A DNA stretch of 64,000 nt from Pampus argenteus (taxonomy: Eukaryota > Chordata > Actinopteri > Scombriformes > Stromateidae), in contig CM072873.1 of assembly GCA_036937835.1 (NCBI GenBank), positions 17,190,501 through 17,254,500 on the forward strand, written 5' to 3'. Position 1 is the first letter of the stretch. Every line of letters begins with the position of its first letter. Under the pieces are notes generated by a model that searched no databases, was not told the DNA's origin, and was given only the letters and a program-made list of their open reading frames with translations. Both the position numbers and the translations under genes were made by a program. Positions 36,570 to 47,897 of this stretch are shown piece by piece.

Positions 36570-39500
36570 TATAGTTGCCCTGAATATCTCAGGATTCAGT
36601 GTTGTTCTGATTAAATGGGTCATTATGTGTTTTGATATTTTCTACAGTGCTTGTGGTGCATCAAAACTGAGTCGTGTGTAACATATCCAGTGAAGACCAT
36701 CCTTCCACCTCATGCTCTCTGTCCACTGAATGATGCACGCTGGGGGCTCTGCTGGAGTAAGAGAGCACGCATACACACACACACACACACAGAACTGACC
36801 TCTTTTTATGCACCACATCTTCAATGACTCTTTATACTACACTGAATTTCACAGGGAGATGGTGCATATACTTTTATTCAGGTGCATTTCTCAGATGTAG
36901 GTTTGCAATTAACAATTTATTTTCATAAGAGAAGCTGGAATTTTTGAGCGTTTGATGTTTATGTTTGATTAGTGACGATTACCGACTTAATCGATTCAGA
37001 AAAATAGTTGCTGATAATTTTCTGTTGATCAACTAGTAAAATAATTGACTTATTGCTTCAGCTCCAAGTTTACATAAATGACGAGCTAGTTGATTGAAAG
37101 AAAATGTATCAGCAACTGTTTTGATAATCAATTAATCACCTTTTTAGTCAGTAGTCAAGCAGGAATGTCAAAAAACTCACTGGTTTCATGTTCCATATTA
37201 CAATATAAGTATAATATCACAAGCAACATGAGCAGTAAATAGTGCCACAGTCACCAGACAATATTCCTTCAGATGTAAGATGGTCATGTAATGGCAGGAA
37301 AATAACGGCTAAATAATAAAACATATATTTATCTATCTTGAAGGTAAATATCTGTGGTTGTGAATTTGTGCTTAACGTCATCATTGTGTTTCTCTGTCTC
37401 TGCTCTGCAGTGAACTTCCAGATCCTGATAATCACTCTGGCAGTAATAGGTGGAGTTATCATCATCGCCTTCCTGGTCTGCTTGTTCTGCTGCTGCAAGT
37501 GTGAGAAAGTCGGGTAAGTCTGCAACGAGCTGCGGTTGACCGTATCTGACAGACCGGTGACAAAACATTGTCCAACCTCTGCAGTGTGACCCATAAAGGG
37601 GACTAAACTGCAGGTTCAATTAAGTTTTCTATCTCTGTCACAGAATTGTATTATATAAATATAATCAGTTGTGCCCAAATGGTGAAGACATTACCTAAGA
37701 AAACTCAAAAAGATGCTCCAATACAGAAACATAAATATCTGTCTTCCCCTCTGAGATATGCATGTATGTACCAAACATCACACGTCTGCTGCAGGCTGCC
37801 CTGAGAGATGTTTGAAATTGTCTTCTCAACTACAACCAAAAGTTCAGGTCTCAACAGCTACAACAACCTCAAAGCTGTTTTGGGGGTTTGTTTAGATTGT
37901 TTGGTCCTACACTCATGCCTTAGAAAATTACTTTTATTATTATTATTTTTTTGCTTATGTTTAGGTTTTAGGTTAAAGATTGTTAGACTTAGGTGTTTGT
38001 ATATTATGTCACAGTGTGGTTACGGTCAGAGTAAGAACTCAGTGATCTTGATCATATTCATCAAGTCATTTTGTGTGATTTGTGATCAGAGTTTGTTCTG
38101 TGAAATTTAAACATATGATGATAAATAATATGGCCGCACACACTGTATATTTCTGTTGACTCTGGTGTGGTCACATTGAGGTGTGTGCGTAAGAGCAAAT
38201 TGTTCACTCGTCGTCATGTGTTGGTGCTTTGATCCCTGCCCGATTCTGTTCACATGTGGAAGCGGCTTTGAACTCAACACTGAGCCCCAAATTGCTCCCG
38301 ATGGACACTGTACACACTGCCACAGTGTCTGAATGAGAGGCAAAAATAATTTTTTTTATTTTTTTATTTGTCTGCTAAGGTAGAAATAAAGGAAGTGCTG
38401 TAAATATATTTTCTCATACTGTCTAATCATAATCTAACTGTGGTCATGTGTTCTGTGCCAGATCCCAAAGATTCCAGGCCAAGATGCAAAACCAAGAAAG
38501 CAAGTTAAAAACCAAGCAAGAAGAAAGGTGAGAGAAACGTTTTGTCAACATGACATGATGATGATGATGAACATGATGTTTCAAGTTTCTGTGCTAAAAG
38601 ATGATTTGAACAAGTAAAACTTATGAAGTGGATTTGAATTTCTGTTGGATCTTTAATCTAGATTCAAAAAATGGAGTCTGATCCTTCCCACCATCCGCCA
38701 TGAGTTTTGGACACACGAAAACAACTTAATCATGGGCTTAAACATAAAACTAACACTTCCCCGTCCATGCTGTTTTCCCCTGTTGCATATTTCCTGATCA
38801 TACTTCCCTCTCTAATGTCTTACTTCGCCACAGATACAGTGATTAATGTTTCTCTTTTATCCTGTATGTAACTTTTTCCCACGTCACTGTAGACTGCCGC
38901 CCTGCTCTATCAGACGACTCATTCACTTTATGTGTACTATGAATGTTTGTCAAATATTACTGTGTGAAAATTAGTTTGCTCAATAGTGACGGCTCCTTCT
39001 TCTTCTTTTTTTAATTTTTAATTTTTAAATAATACAAACCAAGTTCACTTGAAATTTATCACTGATTTTATAATATTGGATTATATTTCCTATGACAATT
39101 AAAAAAATGCACATATAAAGTAGATTCATCTATATAAAGATGTATAAACGCATACAAAAGCCTAATAATGTATGCATATCATAGGGTGCATATAACTACA
39201 TTAACATGTGTGTTTGTCTGATGGCTTAAGTAAGTGCACCTGACGTAGTAGCTGCCCCTGCTGCATTGTTGGTCATGATAAATATCAGTTTTCCTTCACT
39301 GCTCAACACAAAGGTGACACCGATGAGGGGGGAAAAAAATGCAGACGTCAAACTGTTATCAGCCCAAACTCGTTTGCGGTCACATGACCTGGGAGTGTTT
39401 GAGAGTGCCAGAAATATTTCTATTGTGTGACTCATAAGAGAACATCTTGTCTTTTTACAGGAGAGCAGAAATGAAACAGAGACATGATGAAATCAGGAAG

Positions 39501-39670
39501 AAATATGGTGAGTTGTCTCACTCGCTGAAACACCTATTTATTTATATATATAAGTTGTTTTCTGGTTTACACTTGGAAGAGATTTTTTTTTAATCCAAAT
39601 ATGACCTTGCTGATTGTTTTTTGCTTCTCTAGGTCTAAATGGGCAGAATCCGTACTCCAAATTTGCGTGA
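35405..39670 (+). CDS. pttg1ip: PTTG1-interacting protein (PBF), 166 aa, 7 exons
   Basis: Small type I membrane glycoprotein that in mammals binds securin (PTTG1) and affects its nuclear entry. Exons: 35405-35489, 36295-36347, 36648-36756, 37411-37513, 38462-38527, 39461-39507, 39633-39670 (501 nt; human protein 180 aa). Seen: signal peptide 1-21; a PSI domain with eight cysteines (30, 38, 41, 47, 50, 56, 71, 81) and two N-glycosylation sequons (NVT 34, NVS 44); a membrane helix about 86-108 running into a Cys cluster (CLFCCCKC) that could be palmitoylated; a charged helical tail (EERRAEMKQRHDEIRKKYG); and a C-terminal NPYSKF, a Y-x-x-aromatic sorting-type motif. The start was chosen because it gives a full signal peptide in frame with the PSI exon. 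Confidence 0.95.
36535..36568 (+). repeat. (TG)n microsatellite in PTTG1IP intron 2
   Basis: Perfect TG tract about 80 nt upstream of the exon at 36648. Confidence 0.9.
36950..37150 (-). repeat. ATTAATCGATT-type repeat in PTTG1IP intron 3
   Basis: Contains two related blocks, near 36965-37065 (GATTCAGAAAAATAGTTGCT, TGTTGATCAACTAG) and 37085-37145 (AATGTATCAGCAACTGTTTT, GATAATCAATTAATC). These are words of a common teleost interspersed repeat. Edges approximate. Confidence 0.55.
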
Positions 39671-40375
39671 GCGGATCGATGAACTGAGATTGTACTCTGT
39701 GAACCTTCTGGGGTTTTTTTTCCCTGAACGCTGACACCTCAGACATCAACAACATGTCTTGTGGATCTGAAAGTAGACATAATCTGAGAATTAGTATAAA
39801 GTATCACTAAAACAGCTTCAGAAAGGTGAGAGTAGTTTTGTATGTGCAGCCTCTGGTTTCATCCAACTAATGAATAGGAATGTTGTGTTGATCCAAAGGC
39901 TAGAATAGACACATGTAGCAGCAATGTTCACAAAGGCTATAGTGGTGTATCCCATGGCTCCTATAGCATCAGTTATACTATGTATGGGACTACGTCTTCA
40001 GTTTAATTGTACAGTATGCAAAAAAAATCCAGATTGGTTGTTTAACAATTATTTTCTTTTGCTTAAGAAAATATGTTACATGTGCACATTTTAAAATTGT
40101 TTTCTTGAGATACTTTGGAATTTGAAGCTATTTTTGTATTTTGTGTGATTTTTATAGTTTCTTGTTTCAAACTGACTCCTACACTTCTTCTGTATTAGGT
40201 TCAAACAATGGTGTGTCCAAACCTTTGACTGGTACTGTGTGTTCATACAATGACAACAAATTGAAATCATCACTCGTGCACTTGTAATTATTAATTTAAA
40301 TTGAATGTGTTGATCTTTGGGTTGAAGTCATCCTACTTCTAATATTGCCTGTATACCCTGTAAACACACAGGCCT

Positions 40376-40381
40376 AATAAA
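40376..40381 (+). terminator. pttg1ip: PTTG1IP poly(A) signal
   Basis: AATAAA about 0.7 kb after the stop codon, followed by AGACTTGGAG and T/GT-rich sequence; the best-placed signal for this gene. Confidence 0.75.
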
Positions 40382-41351
40382 AGACTTGGAGTGATAATTA
40401 ATTCTGCCAGTGGTATTTGACTTTTATTGTGTTAGTGTTTTATTTGTATTGTACGTTTATTATAAAGTTAATTAGAGTTATTAGGAAAAACTCACATGAC
40501 TACTGATGTACTTTTCAATGTAGTGGCTCTCCTGTGCCTCTCAAACAGCAACTCAATACACCTTATCTAAGGTCTTTAAAGGCTGAAGGCTGACATCTGC
40601 TGTGTGAGGTAAAGAGAAAGATCATTTTGCACATCCAAGATATTATAGAAATTCAGTGACTAGGATTTATCTTAACATAAAATAATAAATCAAACATTAA
40701 CCTTGTTTGGTTTTAGATAATGCATCATTTCAGCTATTGAAACATTATATAATAGTTTCAATAGAAATGGTTCCTATACATTTATATATGGGATAATGCC
40801 CCAGCTTCATATTGGTATGGGTATTAAATAAGGTTGTCCAGTCCACTTAGTAGTGCAAGTCAAAACACTAAATTTGTAGAATTAAGTCAAGGATATAACG
40901 ATATTGGAAACAGAACTAAAACACTGTCACAATAATAATAATAATGCACACTTATGCAATATATGAGAAATTAGAAAACCTAGTAATTCACAGAATTATC
41001 ACTTGTGTCAAATATAACATCTTAAAAAAGTTATTAGATTTAAAAGAAGTTCTTTATAAGGTTTAAATTGATAATTTCATTAATGATAACATTTACTCTT
41101 AAAATCTCTTAAAATACAAAAGGCTGTTCAGACATTGAATTATTTGAGGTTTCAATTTTAAACTTTTGATAATCTCTTGTGTGTTGTTTTTATTTTTGTT
41201 TTTTTCTGGATCATTTGTGAAAATAAACTATTATTTGTGATAATGGAACATAAATAAAAAGCTTTTTTTGTTTTTCCAGGATTATCATTCATTTTTCACA
41301 CCCTCTCTTTTAACTGTGTTAAGTTTACTTAAATGTGCCAGATAAATTACT

Positions 41352-41374
41352 TATATATATATATATATATATAT
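41352..41374 (+). repeat. (AT)n microsatellite
   Basis: Perfect AT tract in the spacer upstream of SUMO3. Confidence 0.85.
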
Positions 41375-41514
41375 GTATGGTGCTGTGTTGCATAACAGGC
41401 AAAATGTAGAGAAAATTAAACGATCCTAAATATTATAAAAAGACAAGTAAAAAAAATACAATAAAAAAATCAGTAAAATCTATTGTGTGTTACCTTCCAG
41501 TTATTTGGTTCGCG

Positions 41515-41734
41515 TGACCGAGGATTCTGCATAGGTGCGCGCTCCCGCGTCCGCGCTCCCGCGATTTAGAAGTCACGTGGTCCGCTGAGGTCCAATCGTT
41601 TATTTGCAACAGCGGTCCAAAGCGCGCGCCCGGCAGCGGAGGCGAAGAGAGGACTGAAGGCGGCAGAAAGACAAATAAAAAAAAAAGCCAATTAACCGTT
41701 AACTCTGAAAACCGTCACACGAAAACCAGCCGAC
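41515..41734 (+). promoter_or_regulatory. sumo3: GC-rich SUMO3 promoter / 5'UTR
   Basis: Abrupt change from AT-rich DNA to CpG-rich sequence (GTGCGCGCTCCCGCGTCCGC, CGCGCGCCCGGCAGCGGAGG) directly before the SUMO3 start. It holds an E-box CACGTG at 41574-41579 and a CCAAT box at 41592-41596. No clear TATA box. Typical of a broadly expressed gene; the start site is not determined. Confidence 0.7.
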
Positions 41735-43311
41735 ATGTCAGAGGAAAAGCCAAAGGTAAGACATTCAGCTTCAAACAGGTGTAGGTTTGCAGTGATGGCT
41801 CAGTCGAGCTCCTGGCAAAACCATTTCTCAGATGTGCAATCTAAAATGGCCTGGTTTGCACGTTTCTCTGATTCGGCGCAGTGTTTGTTTCGCAAATGAA
41901 TGAGTATCCGCACATCCATACTTGCGTTTCTGTGTGCTTACACGGCGCACAGTGGACGATAATAGAAGATATGATGTATTACCAACCACAGACTCGAAGA
42001 TTGTGAGCATAAAATGCCAATTACACCGTGATTGTCATTTGCGGATTTTTTTTTTTTCTTTGTCGAAACGGGACCACGTTATGTCGCAAATGCCGCAACT
42101 GCAGCAGCCAAAACAGAGGTGACGCACTGACATAAAAAGTAAAGTAGACGTGCTCCCCTTGTTGTTGTTGTTGTTGTTAATGTTGTTTTATGCTTGTTTA
42201 GACACAGAACAACAAAACAAAACTACGTTAGCCGGCAGCTAAACTGTGCATCGCTCCTGCAGGGCTGGCGGTTCAACCAGCTAGCCCGGAGCTAAACATG
42301 CTAACGTTAGCATCTGATACTGTTCGACAACTAGCATCTTGTCTAATGTGTGTTTGTTTTGGTTAAATGTCTATAAAATGGTGTGTCGTTAAACACATAA
42401 AGTGGTCCCATTTCAGTTCCGGTACGAGTATGAAATCACTTGTAAAGTTTCAGTCTGTGTTAGCTTGATCAGGTAACTTACGTAGCTTACGTCTCTTGTT
42501 AACTAGCTGCTATTAACTGTAGCGTATTAGGCGTCTCTGCTACAGGCTCCCAGGCGTTAGGTCAAAGTTACAGGTATCTCTGTTTAACAACACATTTGTC
42601 TCCGCAGGAGGGAGTGAAAACCGAGAACGATCACATCAACCTGAAGGTTGCAGGGCAGGATGGGTCGGTGGTCCAGTTCAAAATCAAAAGACACACACCC
42701 CTCAGCAAACTAATGAAGGCGTACTGTGAACGGCAGGTGAGTTCACTGCTCTAGTCAATGTCCTCTTGTACATGTAAATACAATCATTATGGAGCTGCTG
42801 TTAATGCCTTTACTGTCTCCACCAGTCTTCACCTTGTTATACCTGTACTGAGCTGCAACTAACTATTGTTATTTTGGTTCCTTTCTCAATTAAAACACCA
42901 ATTACTTGGTCTTATAATATTAATGACTCTTTCTCAAATCTCAAGATGCAACCTAAACCGTACTGTTCTACTGTCCACAACCCAAATATTGAAAAATATT
43001 TTTTTTCTGTCCAGAAAATATTTACATTTAAGAAGCTGCAACCAATCGAATCGGTTTTTCTTCATCTCTGTTCTTGCAGGGTCTCTCAATAAGGCAGATC
43101 AGATTCAGGTTTGATGGCCAGCCTATCAATGAAACGGATACACCTGCACAGGTAATAAATAAATAAACTGGTCACTGTTATAGTCTCTATATAACCTCAA
43201 TGAAACGTCTTGGTTATGTTTACTAAATTGAACATTTGTCCCTCTTAGCTGGAGATGGAAGATGAAGACACCATAGACGTTTTCCAGCAGCAGACAGGTG
43301 GGCTCTGCTAA
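41735..43311 (+). CDS. sumo3: Small ubiquitin-like modifier 3 precursor, 94 aa, 4 exons
   Basis: Ubiquitin-like protein joined to lysines of target proteins through the E1 (SAE1/UBA2) and E2 UBC9 after SENP processing. Exons: 41735-41755, 42608-42736, 43080-43151, 43249-43311. The protein is almost identical to human SUMO3 through the beta-grasp fold. It keeps the chain-forming acceptor Lys11 in VKTE and the di-glycine at 91-92 (QQQTGG). The tail removed by SENP is only Leu-Cys, against about 11 residues in human SUMO3; SUMO2 also has a two-residue tail. N-terminus and the neighbour PTTG1IP support SUMO3 over SUMO2. CpG-rich promoter and long 3'UTR. Confidence 0.95.
42850..43062 (+). repeat. 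GCTGCAACTAA-type repeat in SUMO3 intron 2
   Basis: Begins GAGCTGCAACTAACTATTG and contains CTGTCCACAACCCAAATATT and ATTTAAGAAGCTGCAACCAA, recognisable as a teleost interspersed repeat. It comes within about 20 nt of the acceptor of the exon at 43080. Confidence 0.6.
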
Positions 43312-43396
43312 GCCCCTCCCACCTCATTGATGCCACCCTCAGACCACGCCCTCAGCCATCTTCACTGTTCTCCCCTCTCCATCGCTCCTCTCAATC

Positions 43397-43397
<1 letters not shown>

Positions 43398-43427
<30 letters not shown>

Positions 43428-43428
43428 T
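43398..43428 (+). repeat. (ATT)n microsatellite in SUMO3 3'UTR
   Basis: About ten ATT units, roughly 90 nt after the stop codon. Confidence 0.9.
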
Positions 43429-45874
43429 CTTCAGTTTAAAGATGTCTGTCATGGTTTTCCGTCATGTGTGTGGGGGGAGGGGCCCCTCAGCTGTTTATGT
43501 ACCATTTCAGCCAGGACTGAACTCTTTGTGCGTGTCAACAGTCTCTCTGCTGGCCAATCAGGACAACCTTTCCTTCTGGCAGCACAGGCTGTGATTGGAC
43601 CAACAGTGCGTCACAGCTGTTCCTGGTTTGTCAGTGCGTCTTTCTCATTCACGCTCCAGTGAAAGCTTCGTATCCAGTAGTTTTGTCACAGTTTTCATCA
43701 GTTGGGGCCAAACGCAAGGCTCTGCAGTTTTTGTCCATGGGTCACTGTCGGTGGGTATAAAATGTTTTGTGGTGGAAGCACTATCTGAACTTAATACACG
43801 CCCGCCTTCCATTTCACTTCGCTTTCTTGTGTTTTTTCTGTCTAAAACGATGACTCCTGCTCTTCTGTCAAAATGTATTTTAATTCTCTCTGCATTTTAG
43901 GTGATTTTGCTAAAGAGTTCTGCAATGTTTTTTGTATTATTTTTTTTTTTCTTTTTAAGAAATAACACCCAACAAGCTTGTTGAAATTTCTGTACAGAAG
44001 TATCAGAATGGATGTTAGATACATGTTGTGGGGCTTGGACCAATACTCCAAAGACTGAACTTCTGTATCATATTTAATGTACCTGGATCACTCTTAAAGC
44101 AAACCGCAATGTCAAAATTGTCACATTTAAGGGAGTTTGTGTTGTGGTATTGTTATTTGCTTCCTCTTCAACTGCTACTAATTGAAATATTCTTTGTGGG
44201 TATCTTGCTGGTATTGCCGGGAGGGTAATTTTAACATAGACCTCTGAGGTGCATCCTCGATTGGAGTTGGATGGGCACAGGCTGGTTAAGGATGGTCTCT
44301 TAATGTGGACTGTATAACTTTTCTGTTTTCTATCCCTGTTTTCTAATGACGCAGGCCAGTAGCCAATCCCTATGATGTTCTGCTTGCGAGTTTTACATTG
44401 GGTGAGGTTTGAAAGTCGAGGGAGGGCTGTGGGTGGGAATAACTGGAAGATGTTCCTCTGCTGTTTTGGGGTCAGCTGTCTTATCTCTGTATTGTTTGCG
44501 AATGTAGGTGGACGGGACAACTGATTCAAAGATGTGCTTTTGAGAGGGGGACAGTTTCCACTTTGAGCAAGGATATCCGACAAAAGTCAGCATGTTTTGT
44601 TAATACATTTTGAAGACACTTTTTACCGCTACGTCAACTCCTGAGCTGTTTGCGATATTGTTTTCTTGTGTGTCAAAGGCAGAAATTGCAGATCATCTGT
44701 GCAAAAACCTCTTTGACTGTAGTTTTGCAAACAGTGGTGATGAGTGTCTCCAGTATTTTACAGTTCAGAGAGAGATGCATGCAGTTAGTTGCATATCATA
44801 AGGGCAGGGAGGTCTGCCAGTGGAGTTTGGGAGATAAGTGTTCTGTACCCACAGGGCCCCGTTCTTCATACATGATTAACCGTGTTGGCTTGGTTGATTG
44901 TTGATGGTCTCATAAGCTTTGAATTGTCGGGTCTTTGAATCTGGTTAAAATGTATTCATCCATCACCACAAGCCCACAGAAGTAAAATCTTATTCAGAGT
45001 AAGCTGGGTAATCACAAACCTTTTTAAGTATATCATTTATTTTCTGTTAAGGCTGCACCTTTTTCTTTTTTTTGCACCAACAGATCGGTGTTGTGATAGC
45101 TGGACAGGTTTTGTGTTGCATACTAAAAAGTGCAACAAAAAATATGATGCAATTTGCAAAAATACAAATCAAAATTGAGTTTGGCATTACATGACATTAC
45201 ATGTCTTTTAGACATTTTCAGTATTTAAAATGATGCAAAATGGGCTGCAATAGTAACTGTGTGAATTTTCATGTCTCTCCATGTGACTAGTCCCCCAGTT
45301 CCTTTTTTTTTTTTTTAAATGTAATTATGCTTAGCCACAACAAAAGGTGAGTTTTTTTTTTTAAATAGTAATTAATACATTCATGAATTTCCAGCTGCAT
45401 TTTTGTGTGTATCATGTAAAATAAAAAAATCAAATCAATGCCATTTATTACACATTTTATAAAATAATTTTAGACCTCAGCAACTGAAAAATGTACTGCC
45501 ATCTGCTGTCCACTCTGGCCCAGATCACACGAAGCTTTATCGTAGGACTCATCAACTCTTATCCCTCCCTCGCTCATTAAAAATAAGCATTTACCTTGTA
45601 CAGAAACATGTTTCGATTAATCCCGAGGACGCTTCTGCATCAACCGGTCACGGTCTTACTTTTTTGTTTTTTAAAGTAAAGAGCACAGTTATCCAAGACA
45701 AACAAATCAGCCTTTCCAATTTTATTTCAAAATCTGAGCTGGACTAAGATAGTTAACATATTAGCCCGGATTAGCTAAACTTTGTAATGTAAGGAGAACA
45801 GGGCCCAGGTCTTGTCATGTTATTTGTTTCTCTACTGATTTGTACATTATTTGTGGTCTTTTACTACTGTATAC

Positions 45875-45880
45875 AATAAA
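45875..45880 (+). terminator. sumo3: SUMO3 poly(A) signal
   Basis: AATAAA in the context TATACAATAAATATAG, about 2.56 kb after the stop. Earlier, weaker candidates cannot be excluded. Confidence 0.55.
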
Positions 45881-46175
45881 TATAGTTTGGTACTCAGATT
45901 TGTTGTCACAAGTTTTATTATTTTGTACTTTTATTTTATCACTCAAATACTGAATTGTTAATATTTTCATGGGGATGTTTTAGGTTTACTTCCACTGTTA
46001 TGTGGAAGCACGTCTTTTATTGCAGAAACATATTAAACTATGAAAACAGTGTGATTTTTAAAAAGCACAGGCATATTTATTGTTTTTTTTCTCTGAAGGT
46101 TTGAAGGCACTTTTGATCTCAAACCTTGACCCTCGTATGTATTTTGTCACTTGTCAAAGCAACATGGCTGACATT

Positions 46176-46178
<3 letters not shown>

Positions 46179-46207
<29 letters not shown>
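46179..46207 (+). repeat. (AT)n microsatellite
   Basis: Perfect AT tract between SUMO3 and TSPEAR. Confidence 0.9.
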
Positions 46208-46210
<3 letters not shown>

Positions 46211-47433
46211 GGTGTGTAGTTCGTTATGCAAGACAGGGTTTCAATTCCCACTGCAACCCTGCCTTCAAAAAATGTTTGCAAGTGCAATGGAGGGAAACAT
46301 TACAGTATATATAATTATTATTATATCATTATCTGGTTTGAGTAAAGAGAAGGCAGCTAGGTGGTGCCACTGAACCATGATATGGTTACTGTGTGAGATA
46401 ACAATGCACTGTTTACCTCGCTTAAAGAAACAAAGGATCACTAATCTGAAGGAAGCAGGTCTAAAAAAAGACATGTTAATACATCAAACCTGTGACAGAT
46501 GTCTGATAGTTATTTTAGTTTTAGATAGTCTGTTAACTTCCAGGGTGTCCTGTATCACCTGGGGCCCTGACTTAGAACCCTAGAGATCATCTGATAAAGC
46601 AAGTGAATGGGTTGCATTCAGTACAACTGGAACACCGATAAGATTAGTAACAGCGGTGGATAAATCAAACCAGGAATAAGGAAAAGCATGTGGGTAAGTA
46701 GACAATCACTGACTTTTCTGCTTTTGAACAGGTCTATCTGTCAACCACACGAGAGTGCGACATCCACTGCACGACTGGAAGGAAGGAAGAAAGATTGATT
46801 AATGGATAGAGCAGAGTGAGGTGGATCTCGTATCCCGATCTGGGGCGTGAAGAAGGGAGACAGAGTTCATTTGCCTTGTAAATGTGCTGGTCGGTGGATG
46901 AGAGGATTCTGAGAGATCTGACACATGGCAAGATGCCGCTGTCTCACAACACTACACAGGTGCAGAGTAGCAAACAAACTAAGGTCAAATATACAGTAGA
47001 TGGAAATCTACAGTAAGGCTGTTTGGGTGACAATGAATTATAAAAGCTTAAATAATAACAAATAATAATAATTACATCTTAGTTCTTTATGCACAGTGTT
47101 TGTCTTATTTCACTGTCTAGATATTTCATTACATTTTCAATAAGGGCTATCTGCAGATTTGCTTTTACTTAAACATCCAGACTTTTAATAATAAATAAAT
47201 TAATAAACGGTGGGATAAGAGCTAATATGATAACAGCTCAGCTCGTATCCGTGTATGCATTAGTGGACCAGAGGTCTCAGATGGTCTTTTGTTATGTTTA
47301 GGTTGTCTTTTAATTAAAAAAAGAAAATACATTTTTTCAACCCTTTCGGGTGCTGAGTTTGCCTTTTGATGTATATTTTCTATACAGTCACATTGATTGC
47401 TTCTCCGTCAGTTTGTCTGTTTGTTACTAACTT

Positions 47434-47435
<2 letters not shown>

Positions 47436-47505
<70 letters not shown>
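47436..47505 (+). repeat. Long (CA)n microsatellite, about 35 units
   Basis: The longest uninterrupted dinucleotide array in the window, about 400 nt upstream of the TSPEAR start codon. Confidence 0.95.
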
Positions 47506-47510
<5 letters not shown>

Positions 47511-47897
47511 GACCTATTCAACCCTCTGGCAGGTCTGTGGGAGGATGAGTGACAGGCTGGTTAGTGATTTGCATGACTCCGGTGTGTTTAAAAGGGGCTG
47601 CAGGTGCAGAATTCTCCACACAGATGAATGTATTTCTCTCTAAGCATAGATGATCTGCAACTGTCGACTTCAGCTGTGAATTTTATAGCTTGTAGCCAGT
47701 ATAGCTTTTGATGATTTGGCTCAAAAGATAATATTTTTGAGTTGAATGGTGTGAAAATGCTCACTTGGGTCCTTGTGTTGAGGAATACACAGTTGTCAGG
47801 TGTGTATTGTCACTTAAGATAAAGACAGAGGGGGGATAATACTGATAGAAATACTTTGATATGGAGAACTTCGTACCAGTTGGAAACTAAACCAAAC

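Larger units (their letters stand above)
39671..41514. other. PTTG1IP 3'UTR and spacer before SUMO3
   Basis: The PTTG1IP 3'UTR runs to the poly(A) signal at 40376-40381. The rest, about 1.1 kb, is AT-rich with an AT microsatellite at 41352-41374. No gene is seen. Confidence 0.8.
43312..45900 (+). other. sumo3: SUMO3 3'UTR (about 2.6 kb)
   Basis: No coding exon. The AATAAA at 45875-45880, preceded by TTTACTACTGTATAC and followed by GT-rich sequence, is the likely end. An (ATT)n tract lies at 43398-43428. Open frames within it show no family resemblance. Confidence 0.6.
45901..47897. other. Spacer between SUMO3 and TSPEAR
   Basis: No gene seen. In human, UBE2G2 lies between these genes; none of its conserved words appear here. 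Contains an AT microsatellite (46179-46207), a tRNA-like B-box word near 46231, and a long CA microsatellite (47436-47505). The TSPEAR promoter must lie in the right part. Confidence 0.75.

Noticed and set aside
44074..44583. Minus-strand frame of 169 codons opposite the SUMO3 3'UTR
   Set aside because: Composition and residue pattern match no family I know, and the region lies in a probable 3'UTR. Transcript evidence would be needed.
46211..46262. tRNA-like word: GGTTTCAATTCCC resembles a B box
   Set aside because: No convincing A box, acceptor stem or anticodon arm at the right distance. At best a decayed tRNA-derived SINE piece.
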